Assembly (NCBI GenBank): GCA_009936885.1
Contig: JAACDT010000134.1
Coordinates: forward strand, 1-5,508
DNA length: 5,508 nt
Direction: 5' to 3'
From: Alphaproteobacteria bacterium
GTDB taxonomy: Bacteria; Pseudomonadota; Alphaproteobacteria; Puniceispirillales; Puniceispirillaceae
Below the pieces are notes generated by a model, which was not told where the DNA came from, made no database searches, and was given only the letters and a program-made list of their open reading frames with translations. Shown here in pieces: positions 1-4,932 of the stretch. Every line of letters begins with the position of its first letter. Position 1 is the stretch's first letter. A program made the position numbers and the translations under genes.

Positions 1-217
1 ACAATACCGTTAATTTAGTAATAAAATACCAAAATAAGTAACAAAAATAATATAAAAAATTAGTAATTCTTCTTAATAAACTGTTTATTTCAAAATAAGA
101 AATAAATATACAGAACTAAAGGGAATCTTGATGCTTGGTTTGGATTTAATTGAAAAGATTATGTGTTTAGGCTATGTTGCATAACGTTACGTAATATAGG
201 ATGTGTTGGGGTATGAT
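1..217. other. AT-rich intergenic leader, no gene seen
   Basis: The first 130 bases are almost entirely A and T, with stop codons in every frame, so no coding region is supported. There is no GC-rich stem followed by a T run that would mark a terminator for a gene further left. The right part, from about 120, is more mixed and carries the promoter candidate at 150-178. An 8-base palindrome, TTACGTAA, lies at 187-194, close to where transcription would begin; it could be a small operator, but short palindromes are common in such AT-rich DNA. Confidence 0.5.
150..178 (+). promoter_or_regulatory. Candidate sigma-70 type promoter for the DUF2842 gene
   Basis: TTGAAA at 150-155 (five of six to the -35 consensus) and TATGTT at 173-178 (four of six to the -10 consensus) are separated by exactly 17 bases. 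Transcription would begin near 185, giving a leader of about 30 bases before the ATG at 218. This is read by eye; the AT-rich background makes chance matches likely. Confidence 0.35.
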
Positions 218-421
218 ATGAAACGATGGCGACATTTGCTGGTTGCATTATTGGTTGTTCCAGCATTAACGCTTTATATTATAGCGGCAATGGTGCTGTC
301 GCAGTATATAACTGGTTTTTCGGGTGTGATTGATTTGGTGTATTATATTATAGCCGGATTAGCTTGGATTCCAGGGGCAGTTATCGTCATAAGATGGCTT
401 GCTGATAATGAGGCGCACTAA
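218..421 (+). CDS. DUF2842 family small membrane protein
   Basis: This 67-residue protein starts MKRWRHLL and has two hydrophobic segments, roughly residues 6-29 and 38-58, joined by a short loop. The positively charged N-terminus and the Arg-Trp after the second segment suggest a two-pass inner-membrane hairpin. Length, the opening MKRW, the YYIIAGLAW segment and the closing IRW match my memory of DUF2842, an uncharacterised, mostly alphaproteobacterial family; no function is known to me. I chose the ATG at 218 because GGGG at 208-211 sits six bases upstream as a ribosome site, whereas an in-frame GTG at 203 has AGGA only one base before it. The gene ends 90 bases before the protease gene, so shared transcription is possible. 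A 12-base direct repeat (274-285 and 343-354) makes both membrane segments contain YIIA; this looks incidental. Confidence 0.75.
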   Translation: MKRWRHLLVALLVVPALTLYIIAAMVLSQYITGFSGVIDLVYYIIAGLAWIPGAVIVIRWLADNEAH

Positions 422-511
422 ATAATATAACATCTGGAATAATGTAACGAGTGAATATTTTCCATATTTAGGTATCTGGTTTGTGCAGAATCTAGTTTAA
501 AACCATGGTCA
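422..511. other. Short intergenic gap, no clear signal
   Basis: These 90 AT-rich bases separate the DUF2842 gene from the SprT-like gene. I see no hairpin with a T run and no convincing -35/-10 pair, so I cannot say whether the downstream pair has its own promoter or reads through from the DUF2842 gene. Confidence 0.3.
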
Positions 512-991
512 ATGGGGTTGTTTAACATCAGTTCGAGATTGGGTATGTTCGGTAAAACAGAAAAAAGGCCATTAAAAAATATCTCAGATGTCGCGTATCG
601 ATTATTTAGCCAGCATGGTCTAGAAAATTGGAGCTTTCGGTTTGACCATGCCAAATCGCGCGCAGGAATGTGCGATTATTCTAAAAAAGTAATCTCAATT
701 TCCAGACGCTACGCCAGAACAGCCAGCCAATCACAAATTGAAAATACGCTATTGCATGAAATCGCGCATGCTCTTGTGGGTCACTCTCACGGTCATGATG
801 CCATCTGGAAGTCCAAAGCGTTAGAGATTGGCTGCGATGGAAAGCGATGTCATAACCTTGTTTTCTCCACACCCAAATGGAAAATGTACTGTCCAAAGGG
901 TTGTTTTTCAGCCCCTCGTCATCGAAGAAAAGAAAATTTAATGTGCGGTATCTGCCATAGTCCTGTGCTTTATTCGAGTAACGATGTTTGA
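512..991 (+). CDS. SprT-like zinc metalloprotease with C-terminal zinc ribbon
   Basis: This 159-residue protein carries the HExxH zinc-protease motif at residues 82-86 (HEIAH, catalytic Glu83). It is followed by HGHDAIW at 93-99, where His95 (or His93) should be the third zinc ligand, as in SprT/Spartan proteins. Ahead of it, W40-x-F and residues 48-68 (KSRAGMCDYSKKVISISRRY) form the strand pattern typical of SprT-like domains. The C-terminal part has C127-x3-C131 and C145-x2-C148, a likely zinc ribbon. SprT/Spartan relatives cleave DNA-crosslinked proteins in eukaryotes; the bacterial role is less settled, so DNA repair here is inference. No signal peptide is visible, so it is probably cytoplasmic. 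The ATG at 512 has no clear ribosome site; an in-frame ATG at 545 (residue 12) is a real alternative that keeps the whole domain. The TGA stop overlaps the start of the oxygenase gene by eight bases. A second in-frame stop, TAA, lies two codons on. Confidence 0.85.
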   Translation: MGLFNISSRLGMFGKTEKRPLKNISDVAYRLFSQHGLENWSFRFDHAKSRAGMCDYSKKVISISRRYARTASQSQIENTLLHEIAHALVGHSHGHDAIWKSKALEIGCDGKRCHNLVFSTPKWKMYCPKGCFSAPRHRRKENLMCGICHSPVLYSSNDV

Positions 992-1604
992 GATTAATGA
1001 GCAGAAAAAACAAAAAATAGAGAGTTGTTTAGCTCAACTATCAGTGCTGGACAGGCAAATAGTATCTACTCCTTATTTTACCAATATTGAAATATCCAGC
1101 CTCATTAAATATTGTAGCCAAATCACCTTCAGAGAAGCAAACTCAATAACCAATACAGGGGTTGCCCAAGATTTTTCTGTTTGTTTTCCAGCGCCAAAAA
1201 CAGGGGCAATGAGAAAATGCATAAACCATTTTAATGTGATGTTTGCCCTGTCGGGCATCCAGCATTATTTCAGCGCGCCTATGAGTTTCAACGATATTGC
1301 GGCACAACATTATAAAAAAGGCTCTAATGGAATAGGAATTCATAGAGACGGGCTTCGCTACCGTGATCTCGTTTTAATAATTTGTCTTTCCGGACGCTCA
1401 GAATTATTTACCGCTGATAATCGTGAAGGGATGGGCGCTCAACTTATCGATGACACGCCTGGCAGACTGGTAATGATGAGCGGACCCGGCTTTAAAAGTT
1501 TAAGTGACCCCAAAAGCCGTCCGATGCATGGGGTTAGAAACATAACAGAAGGACGACTTTCGCTGGGTCTTAGATGTGATAGCAAGAAATCAAATTTTGA
1601 CTAG
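984..1604 (+). CDS. AlkB-like 2-oxoglutarate/Fe(II) dioxygenase
   Basis: This 206-residue protein has the signature of the double-stranded beta-helix oxygenases. The iron ligands are His120-x-Asp122 (in HRD) and His182 (in MHGV), and Arg191 and Arg197 are six residues apart. That last spacing matches the RxNxTxR motif of AlkB, where the first Arg binds 2-oxoglutarate. The approach to the first ligand, QHYKKGSNGIGIHRD (109-122 region), also resembles the AlkB NxYxxGxxIxxHxD pattern, and D157-TPG-R161 precedes the distal strands. AlkB enzymes oxidatively demethylate alkylated bases, but related folds hydroxylate proteins or small molecules, so the substrate is open. The ATG lies within the last codons of the SprT-like gene (eight-base overlap, weak GAG five bases upstream), which suggests translational coupling. 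Its TAG stop shares the palindrome CTAG with the stop of the convergent hpf gene, leaving no room for a terminator. Confidence 0.75.
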   Translation: MFEINEQKKQKIESCLAQLSVLDRQIVSTPYFTNIEISSLIKYCSQITFREANSITNTGVAQDFSVCFPAPKTGAMRKCINHFNVMFALSGIQHYFSAPMSFNDIAAQHYKKGSNGIGIHRDGLRYRDLVLIICLSGRSELFTADNREGMGAQLIDDTPGRLVMMSGPGFKSLSDPKSRPMHGVRNITEGRLSLGLRCDSKKSNFD

Positions 1605-2245
1605 ATGTCACCACGATTACCGCGAGGGTCAACCCACGCAATCATATTATCATTCCGCTTATATACAAGGTTCAGGCCAAGGTGGCTTGCATTCCTGAAC
1701 ATCAAGCAGGGCTCATCTGATAATTCAAGCTGCATAACAGCTTGTTCCACCGTTAATCGCTCCACCTCGTATGATAATTGCGGGATTATGGGCAGAGCAT
1801 CACTGTCTTTATAGGATGTATCAATATCCGTATTGCTACTTGTCGTTTCTGTTGGAAGATGCGGCGCCGCGTTTGATGCGGCACTCTCATATATAGACAA
1901 AGACGCTGTGATTGTTTGTTCTGCTACTTCCTTTTCGGTTAAATTATTTCTGTGGCTTTTTAATCTTCGTTTGTGCCTTCTAAGGCGCTTTTCTGCATGA
2001 GAGAGAGCCGCATCAAGAGCGATATGCGCATCTCGCGAGTCGTGACCAGTAGATTCAAGATCTATTCGTTTTGTTAAATTAACTTTTGTTTTTACGGTAA
2101 ATCCTGCAAGTGTTTTCTCAAGGGTGACAGCAGCAGCAATAGCATCTGCAAAATATTTATTTACAACATCCTGCAACCCATCTTCAGCATGGCGCTGAAA
2201 AGCAGCGCCCGTTTCGATATTTTTTCCGCTTATCTTAATATCCAT
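1601..2245 (-). CDS. hpf: Long-form ribosome hibernation promoting factor
   Basis: The 214-residue product binds the small ribosomal subunit in the mRNA/tRNA channel and dimerises ribosomes into inactive 100S particles in slow-growing cells. The N-terminal S30AE domain covers about residues 1-100: it opens MDIKISGKNIE, has the HAEDGLQDVVNKYF helix at 19-32, and ends in a strongly basic helix (residues 87-99). A polar Ser/Thr-rich linker (about 105-150) leads to the C-terminal dimerisation domain (about 151-210), with LTVEQAVMQLEL at 164-175, FRNA at 183-186 and VYKRNDN at 194-200. Two domains make it the long form, not short HPF or YfiA. The start at 2245 is fixed by AGGAG at 2256-2252, six bases upstream, and by the family N-terminus; a TTG at 2266 would add seven residues with no ribosome site. 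In many proteobacteria hpf follows rpoN; here the upstream gene is a dehydratase, so hpf probably has its own promoter. Confidence 0.93.
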   Translation of the reverse strand: MDIKISGKNIETGAAFQRHAEDGLQDVVNKYFADAIAAAVTLEKTLAGFTVKTKVNLTKRIDLESTGHDSRDAHIALDAALSHAEKRLRRHKRRLKSHRNNLTEKEVAEQTITASLSIYESAASNAAPHLPTETTSSNTDIDTSYKDSDALPIIPQLSYEVERLTVEQAVMQLELSDEPCLMFRNASHLGLNLVYKRNDNMIAWVDPRGNRGDI

Positions 2246-2250
2246 CTGAA

Positions 2251-2259
2251 TCTCCTCTC
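2251..2259 (-). promoter_or_regulatory. Strong ribosome binding site of hpf
   Basis: Read on the minus strand this is GAGAGGAGA, with the AGGAG core at 2256-2252 placed six bases before the ATG at 2245. It decides the start against the in-frame TTG at 2266, which lies upstream of it. Confidence 0.8.
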
Positions 2260-2314
2260 TTGGCAAATTATTGTATTTATAAATAAATTACCTACTAATT
2301 CTTCCAACCTTTTT

Positions 2315-2335
2315 TTGGCCTAATTTTCTGGCCAA
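2315..2335. repeat. Inverted repeat TTGGCC-N9-GGCCAA upstream of hpf
   Basis: The two six-base arms are perfectly complementary and enclose TAATTTTCT. It lies about 70-90 bases upstream of the hpf start codon, a place where an operator or an mRNA-leader hairpin could act. GC-rich arms stand out against the surrounding AT-rich sequence. No factor is identified. Confidence 0.35.
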
Positions 2336-2459
2336 TTCTTTTAGCAATTTCTCCTTCCCGATTTAAATTGCGTATTAAATTTAGTGTTACTTATTTAGGA
2401 ACTGACTGCAATAGCTATAAAAGATTAGTTTAAAGATTTGGTTTCTGCCTAATGTGTGG

Positions 2460-3434
2460 TTAGCTGGTGGCCGTTTTTTTCAGAATTGAGGCAAAAACTG
2501 TCTCATCCACGTTTCCGCCTGACAATAGTACAACCACGTCGCTACCGAGTGGCTCAAACCCTTTTTTGAGCGCTGATGCAAATGCGACCGCGCCGCCTGG
2601 TTCCACCACAAGTTTAAAATAGTGGAAGGCGGCTCTCATGGCATCGCACACCTCTTCATCACTAACAGCAAATCCGCCAGTTACCAATCTTTTGACGATT
2701 TCAAATGGCAACTCCCCTGGCGTAGGGGTTACAATTGCATCACATATTGAGTGATTGCCAGAGGGGTTAGATAGAATTTTATGTGCAGCGAGGGAGCGCT
2801 TCATATCATCAAACCCAATCGGCTCTGCTGCAAAAATTTTACAATTAGGAAATTTATCTGTAACGGCAATCGCTGTCCCAGCAATTAGGCCACCACCGCC
2901 GCAACATACGATGAGTTGTGATGGAATAATGTTACTCTCTTCACATTGCTGCGTAATCTCAATACCAACTGTTCCTTGACCAGCTATTACTCTCTCATCG
3001 TTATAGGGGGATATTAAATGGGCATTCATCTGCGTTTGAAGCCTCTTTCCAATCTCTTCACGGTTTTCGTTTTCTCTATCATAAAGAAGAATATTAGCGC
3101 CAAAGGAAGCAGTTGCTTGCCGCTTTGTTATCGGGGCATCAGAGGGCATGATTACGGTTGCATCACGTCCAGAAAGAAAGGCATTGAGTGCAATTGCTTG
3201 TGCATGATTTCCAGATGAATAGGCAAGGATAGGGGCTTCATCATCTGCAAGAGTTGAAATGGCATAACAGGCCCCTCTGAATTTGAAAGACCCTGTTCTT
3301 TGCAGCATTTCGCACTTAACCCAAAGGCGGAAACCCAGAGATTGATTTAGTCTATCAGAAGTTATCAAAGGCGTTCTGATAACATCATTTTTGATGTTCT
3401 GATAAGCGGTATTAATTTGGTTAATTGTAATCAT
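2460..3434 (-). CDS. PLP-dependent threonine/serine dehydratase
   Basis: The 324-residue product is a fold-type II PLP enzyme that deaminates threonine to 2-oxobutyrate and/or serine to pyruvate, releasing ammonia. The PLP lysine is Lys51 in GSFKFRGA (48-55). SSGNHAQA at 73-80 packs against the cofactor, GGGG at 179-182 binds the PLP phosphate, and SGGN at 305-308 supplies the Ser that contacts the pyridine nitrogen. VEPGGA (277-282) is also typical. The chain stops after the catalytic domain with no ACT domain, which separates it from the allosteric isoleucine-pathway enzyme IlvA and places it near TdcB, serine racemase and the EutB-type dehydratases; I cannot choose among these. I chose the ATG at 3434, with AGG four bases upstream, because it gives the family length and the usual N-terminal helix before TPL. 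An ATG at 3494 would add 20 unlike residues, lacks a ribosome site and would run into the dapA promoter region. Confidence 0.88.
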   Translation of the reverse strand: MITINQINTAYQNIKNDVIRTPLITSDRLNQSLGFRLWVKCEMLQRTGSFKFRGACYAISTLADDEAPILAYSSGNHAQAIALNAFLSGRDATVIMPSDAPITKRQATASFGANILLYDRENENREEIGKRLQTQMNAHLISPYNDERVIAGQGTVGIEITQQCEESNIIPSQLIVCCGGGGLIAGTAIAVTDKFPNCKIFAAEPIGFDDMKRSLAAHKILSNPSGNHSICDAIVTPTPGELPFEIVKRLVTGGFAVSDEEVCDAMRAAFHYFKLVVEPGGAVAFASALKKGFEPLGSDVVVLLSGGNVDETVFASILKKTATS

Positions 3435-3554
3435 AATGCCTATATATCCTGAGGGAGATGTGAAAAACAGTTGTGACCTTGTTTTATCATGCATTTTGTA
3501 ATATTTTCGTCAAATATTATAGAGCTGCCTATCCATTAAAAAAAGGAAATCATC
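3435..3554. promoter_or_regulatory. Divergent control region between dehydratase and dapA
   Basis: These 120 bases must carry promoters for both flanking genes. For the dehydratase, the minus strand has TTGACG at 3513-3508 and CATGAT at 3491-3486 with a 16-base spacer. For dapA, the plus strand has TTGTTT at 3479-3484 and TATTTT at 3502-3507 with a 17-base spacer. The two candidates overlap, so the genes may compete or share a regulator bound at the inverted repeat. All of these are by-eye matches. The dapA ribosome site AAGGAA is at 3543-3548. Confidence 0.4.
3499..3519. repeat. Perfect inverted repeat TAATATTT-N5-AAATATTA, possible operator
   Basis: The two eight-base arms (3499-3506 and 3512-3519) are exact reverse complements around the spacer TCGTC. 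The element overlaps the -35-like TTGACG facing the dehydratase and the -10-like TATTTT facing dapA, a typical place for a repressor dimer site. It is AT-rich, so chance is possible; without a T run it does not look like a terminator. Confidence 0.4.
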
Positions 3555-4454
3555 ATGGCTGGTATTATTCCAGAACTTCCATTCAAGGGCGTGAATTCAG
3601 CGCTGATAACGCCGTTTAAAGATGGACAGATAGATAAAGCGGCCCTTGTTAAGATTGTTAACTGGCAGATTGAACAAGGCGTGCATGGTCTGGTTCCTGT
3701 CGGTACCACAGGAGAATCTCCAACGCTTTCCCATGAAGAGCATGATGGAGTAATTGAAATTACAGTTGCAGAGGCGGCAGGACGTGTGCCAGTAATTGCG
3801 GGCGCAGGCTCGAATAATACGCTAGAGGCTGTGCGTCTTGCAAAGCATGCAGAGAAGGTTGGCGCAGATGCAGTGCTTATTGTATCTCCTTATTATAATA
3901 AACCAACCCAAGCAGGTCTAAAGGCTCATTTTACCAAGATTGCCAATGAGCTGTCATCCATACCGCTGATTATTTATGATATTCCAGGCAGGTCAATCGT
4001 GAGGGTAGAAGATACCCTTTTGGCTGAGTTATCAGAGCACAAGAATATTGTTGGTATTAAAGATGCAACAGGGGATGCTGGCAGACCGGCCAGACTTTGG
4101 AATTTGATTGGGGAGGAATTCTGTCAGCTATCTGGTGATGATGCAACGGCATTTTCCTATCTTGCATCCGGTGGTCATGGAATGATTTCGGTTGTCAGTA
4201 ATATTGCGCCAAAATTATATGCAGATATGTATAATGCTTTCTCCTCTGGTGAGCTAAAAACTGGGATGGCCCTAAATAAAAAATTAATGCCGCTTCATGA
4301 CGGCCTGTTTTGCGAAGCCAGCCCCGGGCCTGTTAAGTATGCAGCAGAGCGTCTGGGGCTATGCAGCTCTGAGGTACGGTTGCCGTTGGTTTCTATTTCG
4401 GCAGATGCCAAGCGTGTTGTAGATAGGGCTTTGGCTTTTGCTGGGTTAGTATAA
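3555..4454 (+). CDS. dapA: 4-hydroxy-tetrahydrodipicolinate synthase
   Basis: DapA condenses pyruvate with aspartate semialdehyde in the cytoplasm, the first committed step of the diaminopimelate/lysine pathway that feeds peptidoglycan and protein synthesis. The 299-residue TIM-barrel shows the full active site. Lys169 in GIKDATGD forms the Schiff base (E. coli Lys161). Thr51-Thr52 of GTTGE, Tyr141 in YDIPGR and Tyr114 in PYYNKP make the proton-relay triad region. Arg146 should bind the semialdehyde carboxylate, and SGDD at 193-196 is conserved. The constant offset of about eight against E. coli reflects a slightly longer N-terminus. The ATG at 3555 has AAGGAA six bases upstream, which fixes the start. 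The gene is followed after 22 bases by smpB with no terminator between, so the two are probably cotranscribed. Related aldolases such as NanA share the fold, but the motifs and the smpB neighbour favour DapA. Confidence 0.95.
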   Translation: MAGIIPELPFKGVNSALITPFKDGQIDKAALVKIVNWQIEQGVHGLVPVGTTGESPTLSHEEHDGVIEITVAEAAGRVPVIAGAGSNNTLEAVRLAKHAEKVGADAVLIVSPYYNKPTQAGLKAHFTKIANELSSIPLIIYDIPGRSIVRVEDTLLAELSEHKNIVGIKDATGDAGRPARLWNLIGEEFCQLSGDDATAFSYLASGGHGMISVVSNIAPKLYADMYNAFSSGELKTGMALNKKLMPLHDGLFCEASPGPVKYAAERLGLCSSEVRLPLVSISADAKRVVDRALAFAGLV

Positions 4455-4465
4455 CTCTTTAATCT

Positions 4466-4471
4466 AGGTGA
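4466..4471 (+). promoter_or_regulatory. Ribosome binding site deciding the smpB start
   Basis: AGGTGA matches part of the anti-Shine-Dalgarno complement (GGAGGTGATC) and ends five bases before the GTG at 4477. The upstream in-frame GTG at 4468 is itself part of this element, so using it as the start would leave that start without a ribosome site. Confidence 0.55.
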
Positions 4472-4476
4472 AGAAT

Positions 4477-4932
4477 GTGTCAAATATAACAGGCCGCGTT
4501 GCTGAAAATCGACGCGCGCGCCATGATTACCAAATTGAAGAGACAGTTGAGGCAGGCCTTATACTGACAGGAAGCGAGGTTAAATCTTTGCGGTCTGGTA
4601 GGGCCTCTATTGCAGAATCCTATGCTAGTGAAGAAAATGGAAATCTTGTGCTAATCAATGCGAATATACCTATTTATCCTGCGGCAAGAGAAAACCATGA
4701 GCCAAAGCGTATGCGCACGCTTTTGATGAAGGCAAAAGAAAGAGATAAATACCTAAATATGATACGCCGTGATGGATATACGCTGGTTCCTTTGTCTCTT
4801 TATTTTAATCAAAAGGGGGTTGCTAAGCTTTCTATTGGTCTTGCTAAAGGCCGAAAAAAACATGATAAGCGAGAAGCCAGTAAACAGCGTGATTGGGATC
4901 GTCAAAAACACAGGCTACTCAAAGAGCACTAA
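4477..4932 (+). CDS. smpB: SsrA-binding protein SmpB
   Basis: SmpB binds the tRNA-like domain of tmRNA and delivers it to ribosomes stalled on broken mRNA, starting trans-translation. The 151-residue product is the usual length. It has the N-terminal core with NRRARHDY (11-18), the family signature around [19 protein letters not shown] (27-45), and a basic C-terminal tail from about residue 124. The tail contains KKHDKRE (127-133) and RDWDRQ (138-143) and folds into the decoding centre and mRNA channel. I prefer the GTG at 4477, giving MSNITGR, because AGGTGA sits five bases upstream; GTG at 4468 would add three residues (MKN) and cannot be excluded. The gene follows dapA closely and should share its transcript. 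Its TAA stop ends one base before the stop of the leftward glycosylase gene begins. Confidence 0.93.
   Translation: MSNITGRVAENRRARHDYQIEETVEAGLILTGSEVKSLRSGRASIAESYASEENGNLVLINANIPIYPAARENHEPKRMRTLLMKAKERDKYLNMIRRDGYTLVPLSLYFNQKGVAKLSIGLAKGRKKHDKREASKQRDWDRQKHRLLKEH

Larger units (their letters stand above)
2246..2459 (-). other. hpf leader and promoter region
   Basis: This is the gap between the dehydratase stop and the hpf start, both on the minus strand. It is AT-rich and holds no gene I can defend. The best -10-like element for hpf is TACAAT at 2275-2270, overlapping the end of a TATAAAT run, with no good -35 partner. An inverted repeat, TTGGCC at 2315-2320 and GGCCAA at 2330-2335 with a nine-base spacer, is the most structured element. 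On the minus strand it is followed by A residues rather than T, so it is not a terminator for the dehydratase. I see no GG-N10-GC pair that would make a sigma-54 promoter. A 31-codon open frame without a start codon also crosses this region. Confidence 0.35.

Noticed and set aside
203..220. GTG at 203 as start of the DUF2842 gene
   Set aside because: The GGGG ribosome site at 208-211 lies downstream of it and is well spaced for the ATG at 218, which also gives the family's usual MKRW opening.
274..354. 12-base direct repeat TTATATTATAGC inside the DUF2842 gene
   Set aside because: Both copies encode membrane-segment residues in the same frame; hydrophobic composition and AT bias explain it well enough.
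418..654. Minus-strand open frame of 78 codons across the start of the SprT-like gene
   Set aside because: It overlaps a protein with clear zinc-protease motifs, has no recognisable features and no ribosome site; it is a shadow frame.
681..1013. Minus-strand open frame of 110 codons opposite the SprT-like gene
   Set aside because: It is fully antisense to a well-supported gene and shows no domain or motif; it is low-complexity shadow translation.
2246..2459. Sigma-54 promoter for hpf or a terminator for the dehydratase
   Set aside because: No GG-N10-GC pair fits, and the TTGGCC inverted repeat is followed on the minus strand by A residues, not a T run.
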